From positions 1 to 23,167 of the forward strand of contig JAJYJX010000013.1 in assembly GCA_021789095.1 (NCBI GenBank): DNA of 23,167 bases. Reading direction: 5' to 3'. This stretch comes from a bacterium. GTDB taxonomy: Bacteria; JAMCPX01. Both the position numbers and the translations under genes were made by a program. This document shows, piece after piece, positions 13,998-22,302 of this stretch (the stretch's first letter is position 1; every line of letters starts with the position of its first letter). The notes below the pieces were generated by a model. The model searched no databases, was not told the DNA's origin, and saw only the letters and a list, made by a program, of their open reading frames with translations.

Positions 13998-15089
13998 CTA
14001 CAGCTGCACCCATCTCCCGTCTTTTACCTGCCAGACCACGTAAGGACTGTGGACAACGTCGCCCTTCCTGTCAAACTCAATAGGACCGAGCGCCGTGTCA
14101 AAGCTGTGTGTGTGGAGATACGCGATAATCTGCCCGGGCTCCGCCGTTTTTGAGTTTTCGATCGCGGTCAGGAGTATAGTTGCCGCAACATAGGCGTATA
14201 TTGAATACGGTCCGGGTTCGCCGTACAAATCTTTATAGCCGTTAATAAATGCGGACGCTGTCTTTACCTTGTTTATGTCAGGACCGAATGTTGCATATAC
14301 GCCGTTCGCCGCTGTCATTGCTATATTTATAAACTCGGGGCCCATGATGCCGTCTCCGCCCATAAATACGGCCTTCATGCCGAGCTGTCTTGCCTGCTTG
14401 GCAAGCAGGCCGCCTTCCGGGTAAACACCCCCGTAATATATGAGGTCGGGGTCCTGAGCCTTGACGTTTGTAAGCACGGCCCTGAAGTCTTTGTCGCCCT
14501 GGACAATCGTGCCGTAATACACGACCTTACAGCCGGGGCCCAGCCATTTCCTGAACTCGTCGGCGAGTCCCTGGCCATACGTCGTCTTGTCCTGGATGAT
14601 GGCTATTCTGGAAAGCTTGAGCTTATTACATACAAAATCAGCCGCGATCTTTCCCTGCTGGTCGTCCCTGCCGCATACGCGGAACACATTATTGAAACCC
14701 TGCTCCGTAAGCTGGGGGTTTGTGGAGCCATGCGAGATCATGGGGGTCCCTGCCCTGTTGTAAACCGCAGAGGCAGGTATGGAACAATTGCTGTTAAAAT
14801 GGCCTATAACGCCGATCACGCCGTCTGACACAAGCCTGTTGGCAACTGCAACGGCCTGCCTGGGATCGTGCTGGTCGTCTTCAACGATGACTTCTATCTT
14901 CCTGCCCAGCACTCCTCCCTTCTTGTTCCATTCCTGTACGGCAAGCTTTACCCCGTGCCTTTCATCCCAGCCGAAAACCGACTGATCGCCCGTCATAGGC
15001 CCTGCAACGCCTATCCTTATTATGTTTGATTTGTGCGTGCAGGACTGCATAATGCCGATAATCAGAAAAATCCATAAAAGCCTTTTCAT
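13998..15089 (-). CDS. livK: Branched-chain amino acid-type ABC transporter substrate-binding protein LivK
   Basis: A 363-aa periplasmic-binding protein (Peripla_BP_6) that captures ligand for LivHMG. The signal peptide ends at Cys17 (IMQSC, a weak lipobox), so it is probably a lipoprotein. Family motifs are present: IRIGVAGPMTGDQSVFG, VVEDD-like VEDDQHDPRQA, IGHFNSNCSIPAS, TPMISHGSTNPQLT, IIQDKTTYGQGLA and YYGGVYPEGG, aligning with E. coli LivJ/LivK along the whole length. GGAGG lies nine bases before the ATG. It shares strand with livHMG but lies 5.1 kb away from livH, with an accessory patch between. The ligand may be a branched-chain or other amino acid, or an organic acid. Confidence 0.94.
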   Translation of the reverse strand: MKRLLWIFLIIGIMQSCTHKSNIIRIGVAGPMTGDQSVFGWDERHGVKLAVQEWNKKGGVLGRKIEVIVEDDQHDPRQAVAVANRLVSDGVIGVIGHFNSNCSIPASAVYNRAGTPMISHGSTNPQLTEQGFNNVFRVCGRDDQQGKIAADFVCNKLKLSRIAIIQDKTTYGQGLADEFRKWLGPGCKVVYYGTIVQGDKDFRAVLTNVKAQDPDLIYYGGVYPEGGLLAKQARQLGMKAVFMGGDGIMGPEFINIAMTAANGVYATFGPDINKVKTASAFINGYKDLYGEPGPYSIYAYVAATILLTAIENSKTAEPGQIIAYLHTHSFDTALGPIEFDRKGDVVHSPYVVWQVKDGRWVQL

Positions 15090-15112
15090 AGCATCAAGCC
15101 TCCGTTTGGTTA

Positions 15113-15141
15113 TTTCTATGAGTTAAGGCATGAATAGTCAA
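15113..15141 (-). promoter_or_regulatory. Candidate sigma70-type promoter of livK
   Basis: On the minus strand TTGACT (15141-15136), a 17-bp spacer and TAGAAA (15118-15113) lie just upstream of the livK ribosome binding site, giving a short leader. The -35 matches 5/6 and the -10 matches 4/6. Confidence 0.4.
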
Positions 15142-15215
15142 GCAAGGGATTATTTGCCAAGCCTTCGTACAGTGTGCTTATTTATTAAGCAGGAACCAGT
15201 TTTTGGAGGAGTGAT

Positions 15216-16094
15216 ATGGATGATAAAGCTTTAAACGCAGGGCTGAGGAATGTACTGATAGCATTCCAGAAAAACGAGATCACGGAGCATCTTGTTTATA
15301 AAAGGCTCTCCGAGAGCTCGAAGGACAAGAACAGGGAGGTCCTCGGCAGGATATGCGCCGATGAGCTCCGTCATTATGAGATATGGAAAAAATATACAAA
15401 GATCGATGTAAAACCGTACATGTTCAAGATCTTCCTGTACGCTGTCATTGTGAAGCTGTTCAGCCTGACATTTGCGATAAAGATTATGGAAAAGGGCGAG
15501 GACAAGGCACAGTACAGCTACAGACAAATCGCCGATAAGTTTGATGAGGCAGCATCGGTGATTGAAGAAGAGGAGAAGCACGAGAAGGAACTGATATCCC
15601 TCATCGACGAGGACAAGCTCAATTATATAGGTTCCATGATCCTCGGACTGAATGACGCACTTGTGGAGCTCACCGGCACGCTTGCCGGATTGTCATTTGC
15701 GTTCCAGAATACCCGTCTTATAGGGGTTGCAGGCCTGATTACCGGGATTGCGGCCGCCCTGTCAATGATGTCATCCGAGTACCTTGCGAAAAAATCGGAT
15801 GCCGGAGATAAAAATCCTCTGAAAGCCTCCCTGTATACAGGCGTAGCTTATATCATTGCCGTTGCGCTGCTTGTTGCACCGTTTTTTGTTTTCCATAGCT
15901 ATCATTTCGCCATAGCATCATCGATAATCGCAGCCGTTGTCGTCATACTTTTCTTTACCTATTTCATCTCCGTAACAAAAGAACTTCCGTTCTGGAGCAG
16001 GTTCTTTGAGATGAGTGCAATAAGCCTTGGGGTTGCGGGTTTGTCCTTTCTAATCGGCTACGGTTTAAGAGGATTATTGCATATAAATGCGTAA
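15216..16094 (+). CDS. Ferritin-like/VIT1 fusion membrane protein (MbfA-like metal transporter)
   Basis: A 292-aa protein. The N-terminal ferritin-like four-helix domain (about 1-132) has metal ligands Glu21/Glu24, ADELRH (Glu50, His53) and EEEEKH (Glu117-120, His122). The C-terminal VIT1/CCC1 domain (about 137-288) contains LGLNDALVELTGTLAGLSFA-like sequence and LSMMSSEYLAKKS with the Met and Glu of the VIT transport site, and five hydrophobic helices. Relatives such as MbfA export iron (or manganese) from the cytoplasm, with the soluble domain as sensor or oxidase; here the metal is inferred. GGAGGAG precedes the ATG. It is divergent from livK. A short inverted repeat GCTTA-TTTAT-TAAGC (15176-15190) lies upstream and could bind a regulator. 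Confidence 0.88.
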   Translation: MDDKALNAGLRNVLIAFQKNEITEHLVYKRLSESSKDKNREVLGRICADELRHYEIWKKYTKIDVKPYMFKIFLYAVIVKLFSLTFAIKIMEKGEDKAQYSYRQIADKFDEAASVIEEEEKHEKELISLIDEDKLNYIGSMILGLNDALVELTGTLAGLSFAFQNTRLIGVAGLITGIAAALSMMSSEYLAKKSDAGDKNPLKASLYTGVAYIIAVALLVAPFFVFHSYHFAIASSIIAAVVVILFFTYFISVTKELPFWSRFFEMSAISLGVAGLSFLIGYGLRGLLHINA

Positions 16095-16180
16095 CAATGA
16101 TATAATGAAAAAATCAATTCCTTCCGGGAGGGACGGGGATTAAAGCCCGTTACTTTCGAACGGAATTTACAGGAGGCTTT

Positions 16181-16882
16181 ATGAATACGCATGGGCATTG
16201 CGAGCATCCCGGCAGGTTTTTGATCCTTGCAGCGATTGTCTCTGTGATAACGATTTTCTGTTTCCATGGCAGCACGGCATATCCGGACAATACTTTAAAG
16301 CTCTCTTCACCGCCTTTGCCCAAAGAAGCACTTGCAGGTTTAAGTGTTACCGATACCGCTGATCTGGAAGCGGGCAAGATAGTTGTCCTTAAACAGGATT
16401 CCGGCGAAGGGAGAAGCAAAAAATCGCTGATAAAGGCTTCATTAATCTTTGACAGGCCCATTGATGAGGTATGGAGGCTGATAAAATGTACGGAATGCCA
16501 GAAACAGTATCTTCCGGATCTCAGGGAGTCAAAACTGGTGAAAAGCAGTAGTGATGACAATATCACGGAGTTTTTGCTGAAGATAACGGTCTTTAATATC
16601 AGGTACCGCGTTTACCACAAGTTTCAGAACGACATATACAGGGCGCAGTGGCACCTGGATCCGGGCTACAATAATGACCTTAAAGAGCTGTACGGATACT
16701 GGCAGTTCTATAGGCTGGATGATAACCGCACGCTTGCCAGATACGGCAGCAAGGTTGACGTAGGCGTAATGATACCCGGGTTCATAGAGGATTACCTTAC
16801 GCGCAAGGACCTCCCGAAGGCGCTTGATGCGGTAAAAAAGTGGGTAGACTCGGACGGCAAATACAGGAAGGGCTCCGATTAG
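16181..16882 (+). CDS. Exported SRPBCC (START-like) domain protein
   Basis: A 233-aa protein with an N-terminal hydrophobic segment (about 12-33) acting as signal peptide or anchor. From about residue 80 it shows the SRPBCC/polyketide-cyclase pattern: KASLIFDRPIDEVWRLI, then LPDLRESKLV, then a central beta-sheet with YRVYHKFQND, WQFYRLDDNRTLARYGSKV, and a long C-terminal helix LPKALDAVKKW. Such domains bind hydrophobic ligands in a deep cavity; the ligand is unknown. AGGAGG lies four bases before the ATG. It probably forms a unit with the ppx gene just downstream (34 bp). Confidence 0.8.
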   Translation: MNTHGHCEHPGRFLILAAIVSVITIFCFHGSTAYPDNTLKLSSPPLPKEALAGLSVTDTADLEAGKIVVLKQDSGEGRSKKSLIKASLIFDRPIDEVWRLIKCTECQKQYLPDLRESKLVKSSSDDNITEFLLKITVFNIRYRVYHKFQNDIYRAQWHLDPGYNNDLKELYGYWQFYRLDDNRTLARYGSKVDVGVMIPGFIEDYLTRKDLPKALDAVKKWVDSDGKYRKGSD

Positions 16883-16916
16883 CCCGATGGGGTTTGGGTT
16901 TTAATCATATTTGCGT

Positions 16917-17813
16917 ATGAAACAGGTTGCTGTAGTTGATCTTGGTACGAATGCAATGAGGCTCGCCATAGGAAGGGGCAGGGCTGAGCAGTATGAACTT
17001 GTCAAATATGTAAGGTATCCGAACAGGCTGAGCGAAGGCATGTTTGCCGACGGCATGCTCAAGCAGCCGGCCATCAGCAGGACCCTTAAAGCACTCATTG
17101 AGATAAAGTCAATCATTGAGTCATACAGGATTGATAAACTGAGGCTGATCTCGACCAGCGTTCTAAGGACAGCAAAGAATGCACAATATTTTACCGGCAT
17201 TGTCAGGGAGAAAACAGGATTCGGCATGGAGATCATATCCGGGGACGAAGAAGCAAGGCTCATACATACCGGGGCTGTCAACGGCATAGATATAGGCAAC
17301 AAGAAAGCGTTTATAATCGACATAGGCGGTGGAAGTACCGAACTGTCTGTGGGCAGCAGCTCCGAAATAGAGCTTGCAGTATCTATAGAGAGCGGTGCAG
17401 TGCGGCTGAAAGAACAGTTTATCCATCATGATCCTCCTTCAGACGCGGAACTCGGGGCTGTTAACGGTGCGATTGACAGCGATTTCAGGAACATACTCCA
17501 GCGTGTTTCCAGCCTGAAGCCCCAGATACAGGTAGGTGTGCCGGGCAATATAGGGACGATATACAATACGCTGAAACCTGCGAACGGGCTTGCAATAGAT
17601 GATTTAAAGGCATTCTACAAAAAGCTTTTGGTGCTCGGGATAGAAGAGATAAGATCGTTTACAGAACTGGAAATTGACAAGGCAGACATACTGCTTCCAG
17701 GGCTGATGATACTGATAAAGATCATGGATGCAACCGGGATGAATAATTGCCGCATATCCCGCAAGGGACTGCTCCACGGCATGATAATAAATCTTTTTAG
17801 TGCGCGTGCATGA
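16917..17813 (+). CDS. ppx: Ppx/GppA-family phosphatase
   Basis: A 298-aa single-domain member of the exopolyphosphatase/guanosine pentaphosphate phosphatase family (actin-like ATPase fold). Motifs: VVDLGTNAMRLAIG (7-19), LRLISTSVLRTAKN, ISGDEEARLI (107-116, with the catalytic Glu) and FIIDIGGGSTEL (132-143). It hydrolyses terminal phosphates of polyphosphate or pppGpp; which one cannot be told, and the long C-terminal domains of E. coli PPX are absent. A TTG at 16911 would add two residues. ATG 16917 gives the more typical start, though neither has a good ribosome binding site. Its 3' end overlaps the convergent membrane-protein gene by 17 bp. Confidence 0.9.
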   Translation: MKQVAVVDLGTNAMRLAIGRGRAEQYELVKYVRYPNRLSEGMFADGMLKQPAISRTLKALIEIKSIIESYRIDKLRLISTSVLRTAKNAQYFTGIVREKTGFGMEIISGDEEARLIHTGAVNGIDIGNKKAFIIDIGGGSTELSVGSSSEIELAVSIESGAVRLKEQFIHHDPPSDAELGAVNGAIDSDFRNILQRVSSLKPQIQVGVPGNIGTIYNTLKPANGLAIDDLKAFYKKLLVLGIEEIRSFTELEIDKADILLPGLMILIKIMDATGMNNCRISRKGLLHGMIINLFSARA

Positions 17814-18189
17814 TAAGCGGGGCTATGGAGCTGTACACAACTGGTACAATAAGGGGGTACAGTCCCCACATGAGTGAGATCACGATCAGGATTGATGCCC
17901 TGCCCTTAAAAATTAAAAACTTGTTGTCCGGAAAATAAAACATATCAAGACCGGATGCATTGCTGTACTCGTATAAAAAGCCCACTGCAGCGCCAACGGG
18001 ATACCTTATATACCAGTGCAGGCCGCCGAGAAGATACGAAAGGCCGCCGAAAACAATTGTGACCGCCAGTACAATATGGATCAGGAAGTTTTTCTTCGAA
18101 GTATATATCCAGAGTTTGAACGTACGGGCAATGACTTCCATGGCAAGCTGGCCGATCAGGCACAGTGCCATAAAAATAACCAGCTTCAT
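17797..18189 (-). CDS. Small membrane protein of unknown function
   Basis: A 130-aa protein with about four hydrophobic helices (about 2-22, 33-55, 60-76, 98-125) and short polar loops (YTSKKN, YFPDNKFLIFKGR). I do not recognise a family. AAGGAG lies about ten bases before the ATG, which supports it as a real gene. It is transcribed against ppx, overlapping its last 17 bp, and is divergent from the DUF3467 gene. Confidence 0.7.
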   Translation of the reverse strand: MKLVIFMALCLIGQLAMEVIARTFKLWIYTSKKNFLIHIVLAVTIVFGGLSYLLGGLHWYIRYPVGAAVGFLYEYSNASGLDMFYFPDNKFLIFKGRASILIVISLMWGLYPLIVPVVYSSIAPLIMHAH

Positions 18190-18263
18190 ATACTTATCTC
18201 CTTATGTCCTCCTTGTATAGTATGGTGAAATTATGTCAATATATATGTCAGAAGCAGGTGATG

Positions 18264-18359
18264 AAAACCCCCTTACACCAGTTTTCAGACAAAACAGTAA
18301 TGACCTGTTAAACTTAGACTGAGAGAAAATATCATCTTTATTGGTGTAACGGGGTAAAA
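18264..18359. repeat. Inverted pair of the CCCCGTTA motif upstream of DUF3467
   Basis: CCCCCTTACACCA (18268-18280) and TGGTGTAACGGGG (18342-18354) are 13-bp inverted arms with one mismatch. The A/T edges (AAAA outside left, TAAAA outside right) fit the recurrent motif. Here both arms carry TTACACC instead of TTAGAAA, so the arms have changed together, which argues for selection or a common origin of both arms. It lies in a 241-bp divergent intergenic region. Confidence 0.6.
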
Positions 18360-18381
18360 AGCGGTCTGGGATTTAATCTTT

Positions 18382-18409
18382 TTGTTGATTTGATTTAAAA
18401 TTGTATTAT
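18382..18409 (+). promoter_or_regulatory. Candidate promoter of the DUF3467-ispB unit
   Basis: TTGTTG (18382-18387), a 16-bp spacer, then TATTAT (18404-18409; 5/6 match to the -10 consensus) lie 21 bp before the DUF3467 start. The -35 is weak. Confidence 0.35.
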
Positions 18410-18430
18410 TAAAAACAAAGGAGGTCACAT

Positions 18431-18739
18431 ATGCAGCAGAATCAGGAACAAAAGAAAGACGCGGGTATACAGATTCAGCTTGATGAAGCTACTGCCCAGG
18501 GTGTATATTCAAACCTTGCACTTATAAATCACACCGAAACTGAATTTATAATAGATTTTATATATGTTCAGCCGCAGGCACCGCAGGGCAAGGTAAGGAG
18601 CAGGGTACTGACAAGCCCCATCCACATGAAGCGATTGATAAATGCGCTGACTGATAATATGAAGAAGTACGAAGACAGGTTTGGCGAAATAAAATTAACG
18701 CAGGAGCAGCAGGTACAGAAGATAGGGTTCTTACAGTAA
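18431..18739 (+). CDS. DUF3467 family protein
   Basis: A 102-aa soluble protein. IQLDEATAQGVYSNLALINH then TEFIIDFIYVQP, KVRSRVLTSPIHMKRLINAL and a helical NMKKYEDRFGEI end match DUF3467 along its full length. The family is widespread in Bacteria and has no settled function. AAAGGAGG lies six bases before the ATG. The gene runs straight into the polyprenyl synthase with a 3-bp gap, so they are co-transcribed. Confidence 0.92.
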   Translation: MQQNQEQKKDAGIQIQLDEATAQGVYSNLALINHTETEFIIDFIYVQPQAPQGKVRSRVLTSPIHMKRLINALTDNMKKYEDRFGEIKLTQEQQVQKIGFLQ

Positions 18740-18742
18740 TTT

Positions 18743-19702
18743 ATGGTGATAGCAGATTCTATAACGAACGACCTTGATGCGGTAAACAGGTATATAAAAA
18801 AGCTTACCTCCCATAACCTCTCTGCAATAACGCAGATAAGCAGGCACCTTATAAACAGCGGAGGCAAGAGGATAAGGCCGTATCTCGTCATATTGACTTC
18901 ACGGATGTTCAACGTTCCGGAAGAGATTTACGTAAAGATTGCGGCAGCGATAGAGATGTATCATTCTGCTTCGCTGCTGCATGACGATGTCGTTGACAAT
19001 GCCAGGCACAGGCGCGGCAATCCTTCCGCTAACCACATATGGGGCAACAAGAGCAGCGTACTTGTCGGAGATTTCCTGTTTGCAAGTTCATCCTCGATAA
19101 TTGCCGATGCAAAGAACAATGACCTGCTGAAGCTCTTTACGCGGGTTCTCAGCCTGATGGCAGAGGGGGAGCTTGTACAGCTGAAGCTCAGTCGTGACGT
19201 CCGCTTGTCCCAGCGGGATTATTACACGATAATAAAGAAGAAAACTGCATACCTTATCTCCGCATCATGCGAGAGCGGCGCCATAATGGGCAGGTCATCC
19301 GGCACGGCACGTTTAAAACTCCGCCAGTACGGGCTTTTACTTGGTATTGCTTTCCAGCTCATTGATGATAATATAGATTACACGTCGGCCGGTAGATTGT
19401 CGGGCAAGGACAAGGGTGTTGATCTTAAAGAGGGGAAGATTACCATGCCGATGATAGTCGCCCTTGCAAATGCCAACAGGAGGGAAAAAGCCGTGCTGAA
19501 AAGGGCTCTTTCCGGCGATAACGGGGATCGCTTTGACAGTGTCTACGGCATTATAGAAAAATACCGTGGGTTTGAATACACAAAGAAAAAGGCAAAGGTC
19601 TTTGCACAGAATGCCTTAAGGCTGCTCGACGGCTTGCCGCAGTCGGCAGAGCTGGATGAATTGAAGAAATTTACTCTGGCCGTAGTGGAAAGAAAATCCT
19701 GA
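18743..19702 (+). CDS. ispB: Polyprenyl diphosphate synthase (IspB-like)
   Basis: A 319-aa all-helical trans-prenyltransferase that extends farnesyl-type diphosphates with isopentenyl diphosphate to the side chain of quinones. GGKRIRPYL (40-48), first Asp-rich motif LLHDDVVDNARHRRG (Asp81, 82, 85) and second motif LIDDNIDY (Asp208, 209, 212) are intact, as are LVGDFLFA and GKDKGVDLKEGKITMP. Product length cannot be read with certainty; the overall pattern is that of the long-chain octaprenyl/solanesyl group. It follows DUF3467 immediately, with a weak ribosome binding site suggesting translational coupling, and precedes gyrA. Confidence 0.93.
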   Translation: MVIADSITNDLDAVNRYIKKLTSHNLSAITQISRHLINSGGKRIRPYLVILTSRMFNVPEEIYVKIAAAIEMYHSASLLHDDVVDNARHRRGNPSANHIWGNKSSVLVGDFLFASSSSIIADAKNNDLLKLFTRVLSLMAEGELVQLKLSRDVRLSQRDYYTIIKKKTAYLISASCESGAIMGRSSGTARLKLRQYGLLLGIAFQLIDDNIDYTSAGRLSGKDKGVDLKEGKITMPMIVALANANRREKAVLKRALSGDNGDRFDSVYGIIEKYRGFEYTKKKAKVFAQNALRLLDGLPQSAELDELKKFTLAVVERKS

Positions 19703-19706
19703 TCAG

Positions 19707-19750
19707 ATTTTACCCCGTTAGAAAGCCTTGCCATTTATGACGGGGTTTAC
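19707..19750 (+). promoter_or_regulatory. Motif copy and hairpin in the gyrA leader
   Basis: ATTTTACCCCGTTAGAAAG (19707-19725) is a near-consensus copy of the recurrent motif. Its ACCCCGT (19712-19718) pairs perfectly with ACGGGGT (19740-19746) across a 21-base loop. It lies between the ispB stop and the gyrA start and is not followed by a T-tract. Confidence 0.45.
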
Positions 19751-19775
19751 ACACTTGAGGAGGTTTTGGAATAAC

Positions 19776-22247
19776 ATGACTGAAGCACATGGTAATATTG
19801 TAATTGCGGATATCGAAGATGAAATGAAACGCTCGTACCTGGATTTCGCGATGAGCGTAATCATCGGCAGGGCACTGCCGGACGTAAGGGACGGCCTGAA
19901 ACCGGTGCACAGGCGCATCCTGTACGCAATGCTGGATTTGGGCAATATGCACGACAAGCCTTATAAGAAATCTGCCAGGGTCGTAGGTGATGTTATCGGT
20001 AAGTACCACCCGCACGGCGATGTCGCAGTTTATGATACACTGGTAAGACTGGCACAGGATTTCACGATGAGATACACGCTTGTTGACGGCCAGGGAAACT
20101 TCGGTTCCGTGGATGGGGACCCTCCTGCAGCCATGAGGTATACAGAGGTCAGGATGAACAGGCTTGCAGAAGAGATGCTGTCCGACATAGAAAAGAAAAC
20201 AGTCGATTTTGTGCCGAATTATGACAATACGCTGGTCGAGCCTTCGATCCTGCCTGCAACGTTCCCGAATCTCCTGGTCAACGGCTCCTCGGGCATTGCA
20301 GTAGGTATGGCCACGAACATCCCGCCCCACAACCTTAGGGAGGTCATCAATGCACTGATAACGCTTGTTAAAAAGCCCGATATCAGTGCTGAAGAGCTCA
20401 TGCATTATATACCGGGTCCTGATTTCCCGTCCGGTGCTTACATTACAGGCAAGGAGCAGATAAAAGAGGCTTACACGACAGGCAAGGGTGTCATCAGGAT
20501 GAGGGCAAGGGTCATCGTGGAAAAGGCAAAGGGAGAGCGGGAGAACATTGTAATAACAGAACTGCCTTACATGGTAAACAAAGCCAAGCTTGTCGAAAGG
20601 ATAGCAGAACTTGTGAATGAAAAGGAGATAGAGGGCATAAGCGACATACGGGATGAATCGGACAGGGAAGGGATGCGTGTTGTTATAGAACTGAAGAAGG
20701 ACGAGTATCCCGCGATCATACTCAACAAGCTGTACAAACACACCCAGCTTGAAGAGTCCTTCGGTATAATACTGCTCGCACTGGACCACGGTAAGCCTGT
20801 TATAATGTCCCTGAAGGATATCCTCGTCAGGTTCATAGAGTTCCGGAAAGAGGTCGTAACACGCAGGACCATATTCGAGCTGAAAAAGGCAGAGGACCAC
20901 CTGCATATCCTCGAGGGTCTTAAAAAGGCAATTGAGAATATAGACGAGGTTATAGCTACTATAAAACGCTCAAAGAGCGGGGCAGAGGCCGAGGAGCGCC
21001 TTATCAAGCGGTTCGATTTCTCGTCCATCCAGGCAAAGGCTATCCTCGACATGAGACTCCAGAGATTGACGGCAATGGAAATTGAAAAGCTCATTACCGA
21101 GTACAGGGAAACGGAGAAGAACATAAAGAGGCTGAGACACATACTTGCGGATGAAAAAGAACTGATGGGGCTGATAGTTGCAGAGCTTGAGGACATAAGG
21201 GAGAGGTATGGTGATGAGAGAAGAACGGAGATCATAGGCCAGACAAAAGACATAGAGATAGAGGACCTTATAGCGGACGAGGACATGATCGTTACGGTGA
21301 GTAACAAGGGATACATCAAGCGTAATCCTGTAAGCCTGTACAGGGTCCAGAGGAGAGGAGGCAAGGGCAAGACGGCATCCGGCATAAGGGAAGAGGATTT
21401 TATAGAAAACCTGTTTGTTGCTTCTGCTCACAGTTACATCCTGTTCTTTACGGACAAGGGAAGGGTATACTGGATGAAGGTTTATGAAATACCGCAGGCA
21501 GGAAGGGCGTCGAGCGGCAAGCCCATTGTCGGACTGCTGAATTTACAGGAAGGCGAAAGGCTGACAACCTATGTGCCCGTCAAGGACCTTGCAGAGCCTT
21601 TGTTCCTGCTTATGGCAACGAGCAAGGGCTATCTCAAGAAAACAGCATTATCAATGTACGCCAATCCGAGATCAGGCGGCATTATAGCCATAAATCTTGA
21701 AAAGGACGACAGACTTGTTGATGTAAGGATTACAGACGGTAAGCAGGAAATAATACTTTCCACAAAGCAGGGCATGGCTATACGCTTTCCTGAGTCGCAG
21801 GTAAGGACTGTCGGCAGGGCTGCTTACGGAGTAACCGGTATTACCCTTGATAAGGATGATGAAGTGATAGCAATGGATGCGCTTGAAAAGGACGCCACGG
21901 TCCTTGTTGTGACAGAAAACGGTTACGGCAAGAGAACAAAGATATCTGCGTACAGGCTGCAGAGAAGGGGTGGAAAGGGCATAATAAACGTGAAGATCAC
22001 GCCAAAAACAGGCGATGTCATCTCTGTGATCAAGGTGAAAGATGACGATGGAATATTCATTATAACAAATACAGGAAGGCTGATAAGGCTTCATGTCAAG
22101 GATATATCCATAATAGGCAGGAATACCCAGGGCATAAGGCTGATACAACTTGAACAGGGCGAGAAGGTCACGAAGGCTGTCCGCATAGTGGAGAGTGAGG
22201 TCAGCGATGAAGACACAGACAGCGGGAACGGACCGGGAGAGGCCTGA
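19776..22247 (+). CDS. gyrA: DNA gyrase subunit A
   Basis: The 823-aa A subunit of type IIA topoisomerase introduces negative supercoils together with GyrB. From the chosen ATG the numbering matches E. coli: the QRDR reads H80-G-D-V83-A-V-Y-D87, and RYTEVRM holds catalytic Tyr122. The N-terminal segment [21 protein letters not shown] is diagnostic. Gyrase rather than Topo IV is shown by the GyrA box QRRGGKG at 525-531; the same heptapeptide recurs at 729-735. Six beta-pinwheel blades fit 500-805, then an acidic tail. An in-frame ATG at 19728 is rejected because it adds a non-conserved segment. AGGAGG lies 12 bases before 19776 and GGA lies closer. Val83 replaces the usual Ser/Thr/Ala. Confidence 0.96.
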   Translation: MTEAHGNIVIADIEDEMKRSYLDFAMSVIIGRALPDVRDGLKPVHRRILYAMLDLGNMHDKPYKKSARVVGDVIGKYHPHGDVAVYDTLVRLAQDFTMRYTLVDGQGNFGSVDGDPPAAMRYTEVRMNRLAEEMLSDIEKKTVDFVPNYDNTLVEPSILPATFPNLLVNGSSGIAVGMATNIPPHNLREVINALITLVKKPDISAEELMHYIPGPDFPSGAYITGKEQIKEAYTTGKGVIRMRARVIVEKAKGERENIVITELPYMVNKAKLVERIAELVNEKEIEGISDIRDESDREGMRVVIELKKDEYPAIILNKLYKHTQLEESFGIILLALDHGKPVIMSLKDILVRFIEFRKEVVTRRTIFELKKAEDHLHILEGLKKAIENIDEVIATIKRSKSGAEAEERLIKRFDFSSIQAKAILDMRLQRLTAMEIEKLITEYRETEKNIKRLRHILADEKELMGLIVAELEDIRERYGDERRTEIIGQTKDIEIEDLIADEDMIVTVSNKGYIKRNPVSLYRVQRRGGKGKTASGIREEDFIENLFVASAHSYILFFTDKGRVYWMKVYEIPQAGRASSGKPIVGLLNLQEGERLTTYVPVKDLAEPLFLLMATSKGYLKKTALSMYANPRSGGIIAINLEKDDRLVDVRITDGKQEIILSTKQGMAIRFPESQVRTVGRAAYGVTGITLDKDDEVIAMDALEKDATVLVVTENGYGKRTKISAYRLQRRGGKGIINVKITPKTGDVISVIKVKDDDGIFIITNTGRLIRLHVKDISIIGRNTQGIRLIQLEQGEKVTKAVRIVESEVSDEDTDSGNGPGEA

Positions 22248-22302
22248 CGGTCTCATGAACCTAAAAAGTTCATTTGAAAAGCAGCGAGGTTTGCGAAGTA
22301 TA

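Noticed and set aside
17850-17870. GGGGTACAGTCCCC palindrome
   Set aside because: It lies within the coding sequence of the 130-aa membrane protein (Trp-Gly-Leu-Tyr-Pro codons); no sign of an element.
19710-20906. Long open frame (398 codons) opposite gyrA
   Set aside because: It lies antisense to highly conserved GyrA sequence, and its composition is that expected from the complementary strand of a real gene.
22195-22302. Upstream extension of the TPR lipoprotein into gyrA
   Set aside because: It would bury the signal peptide and overlap the conserved gyrA end; ATG 22303 (or 22255) fits better.
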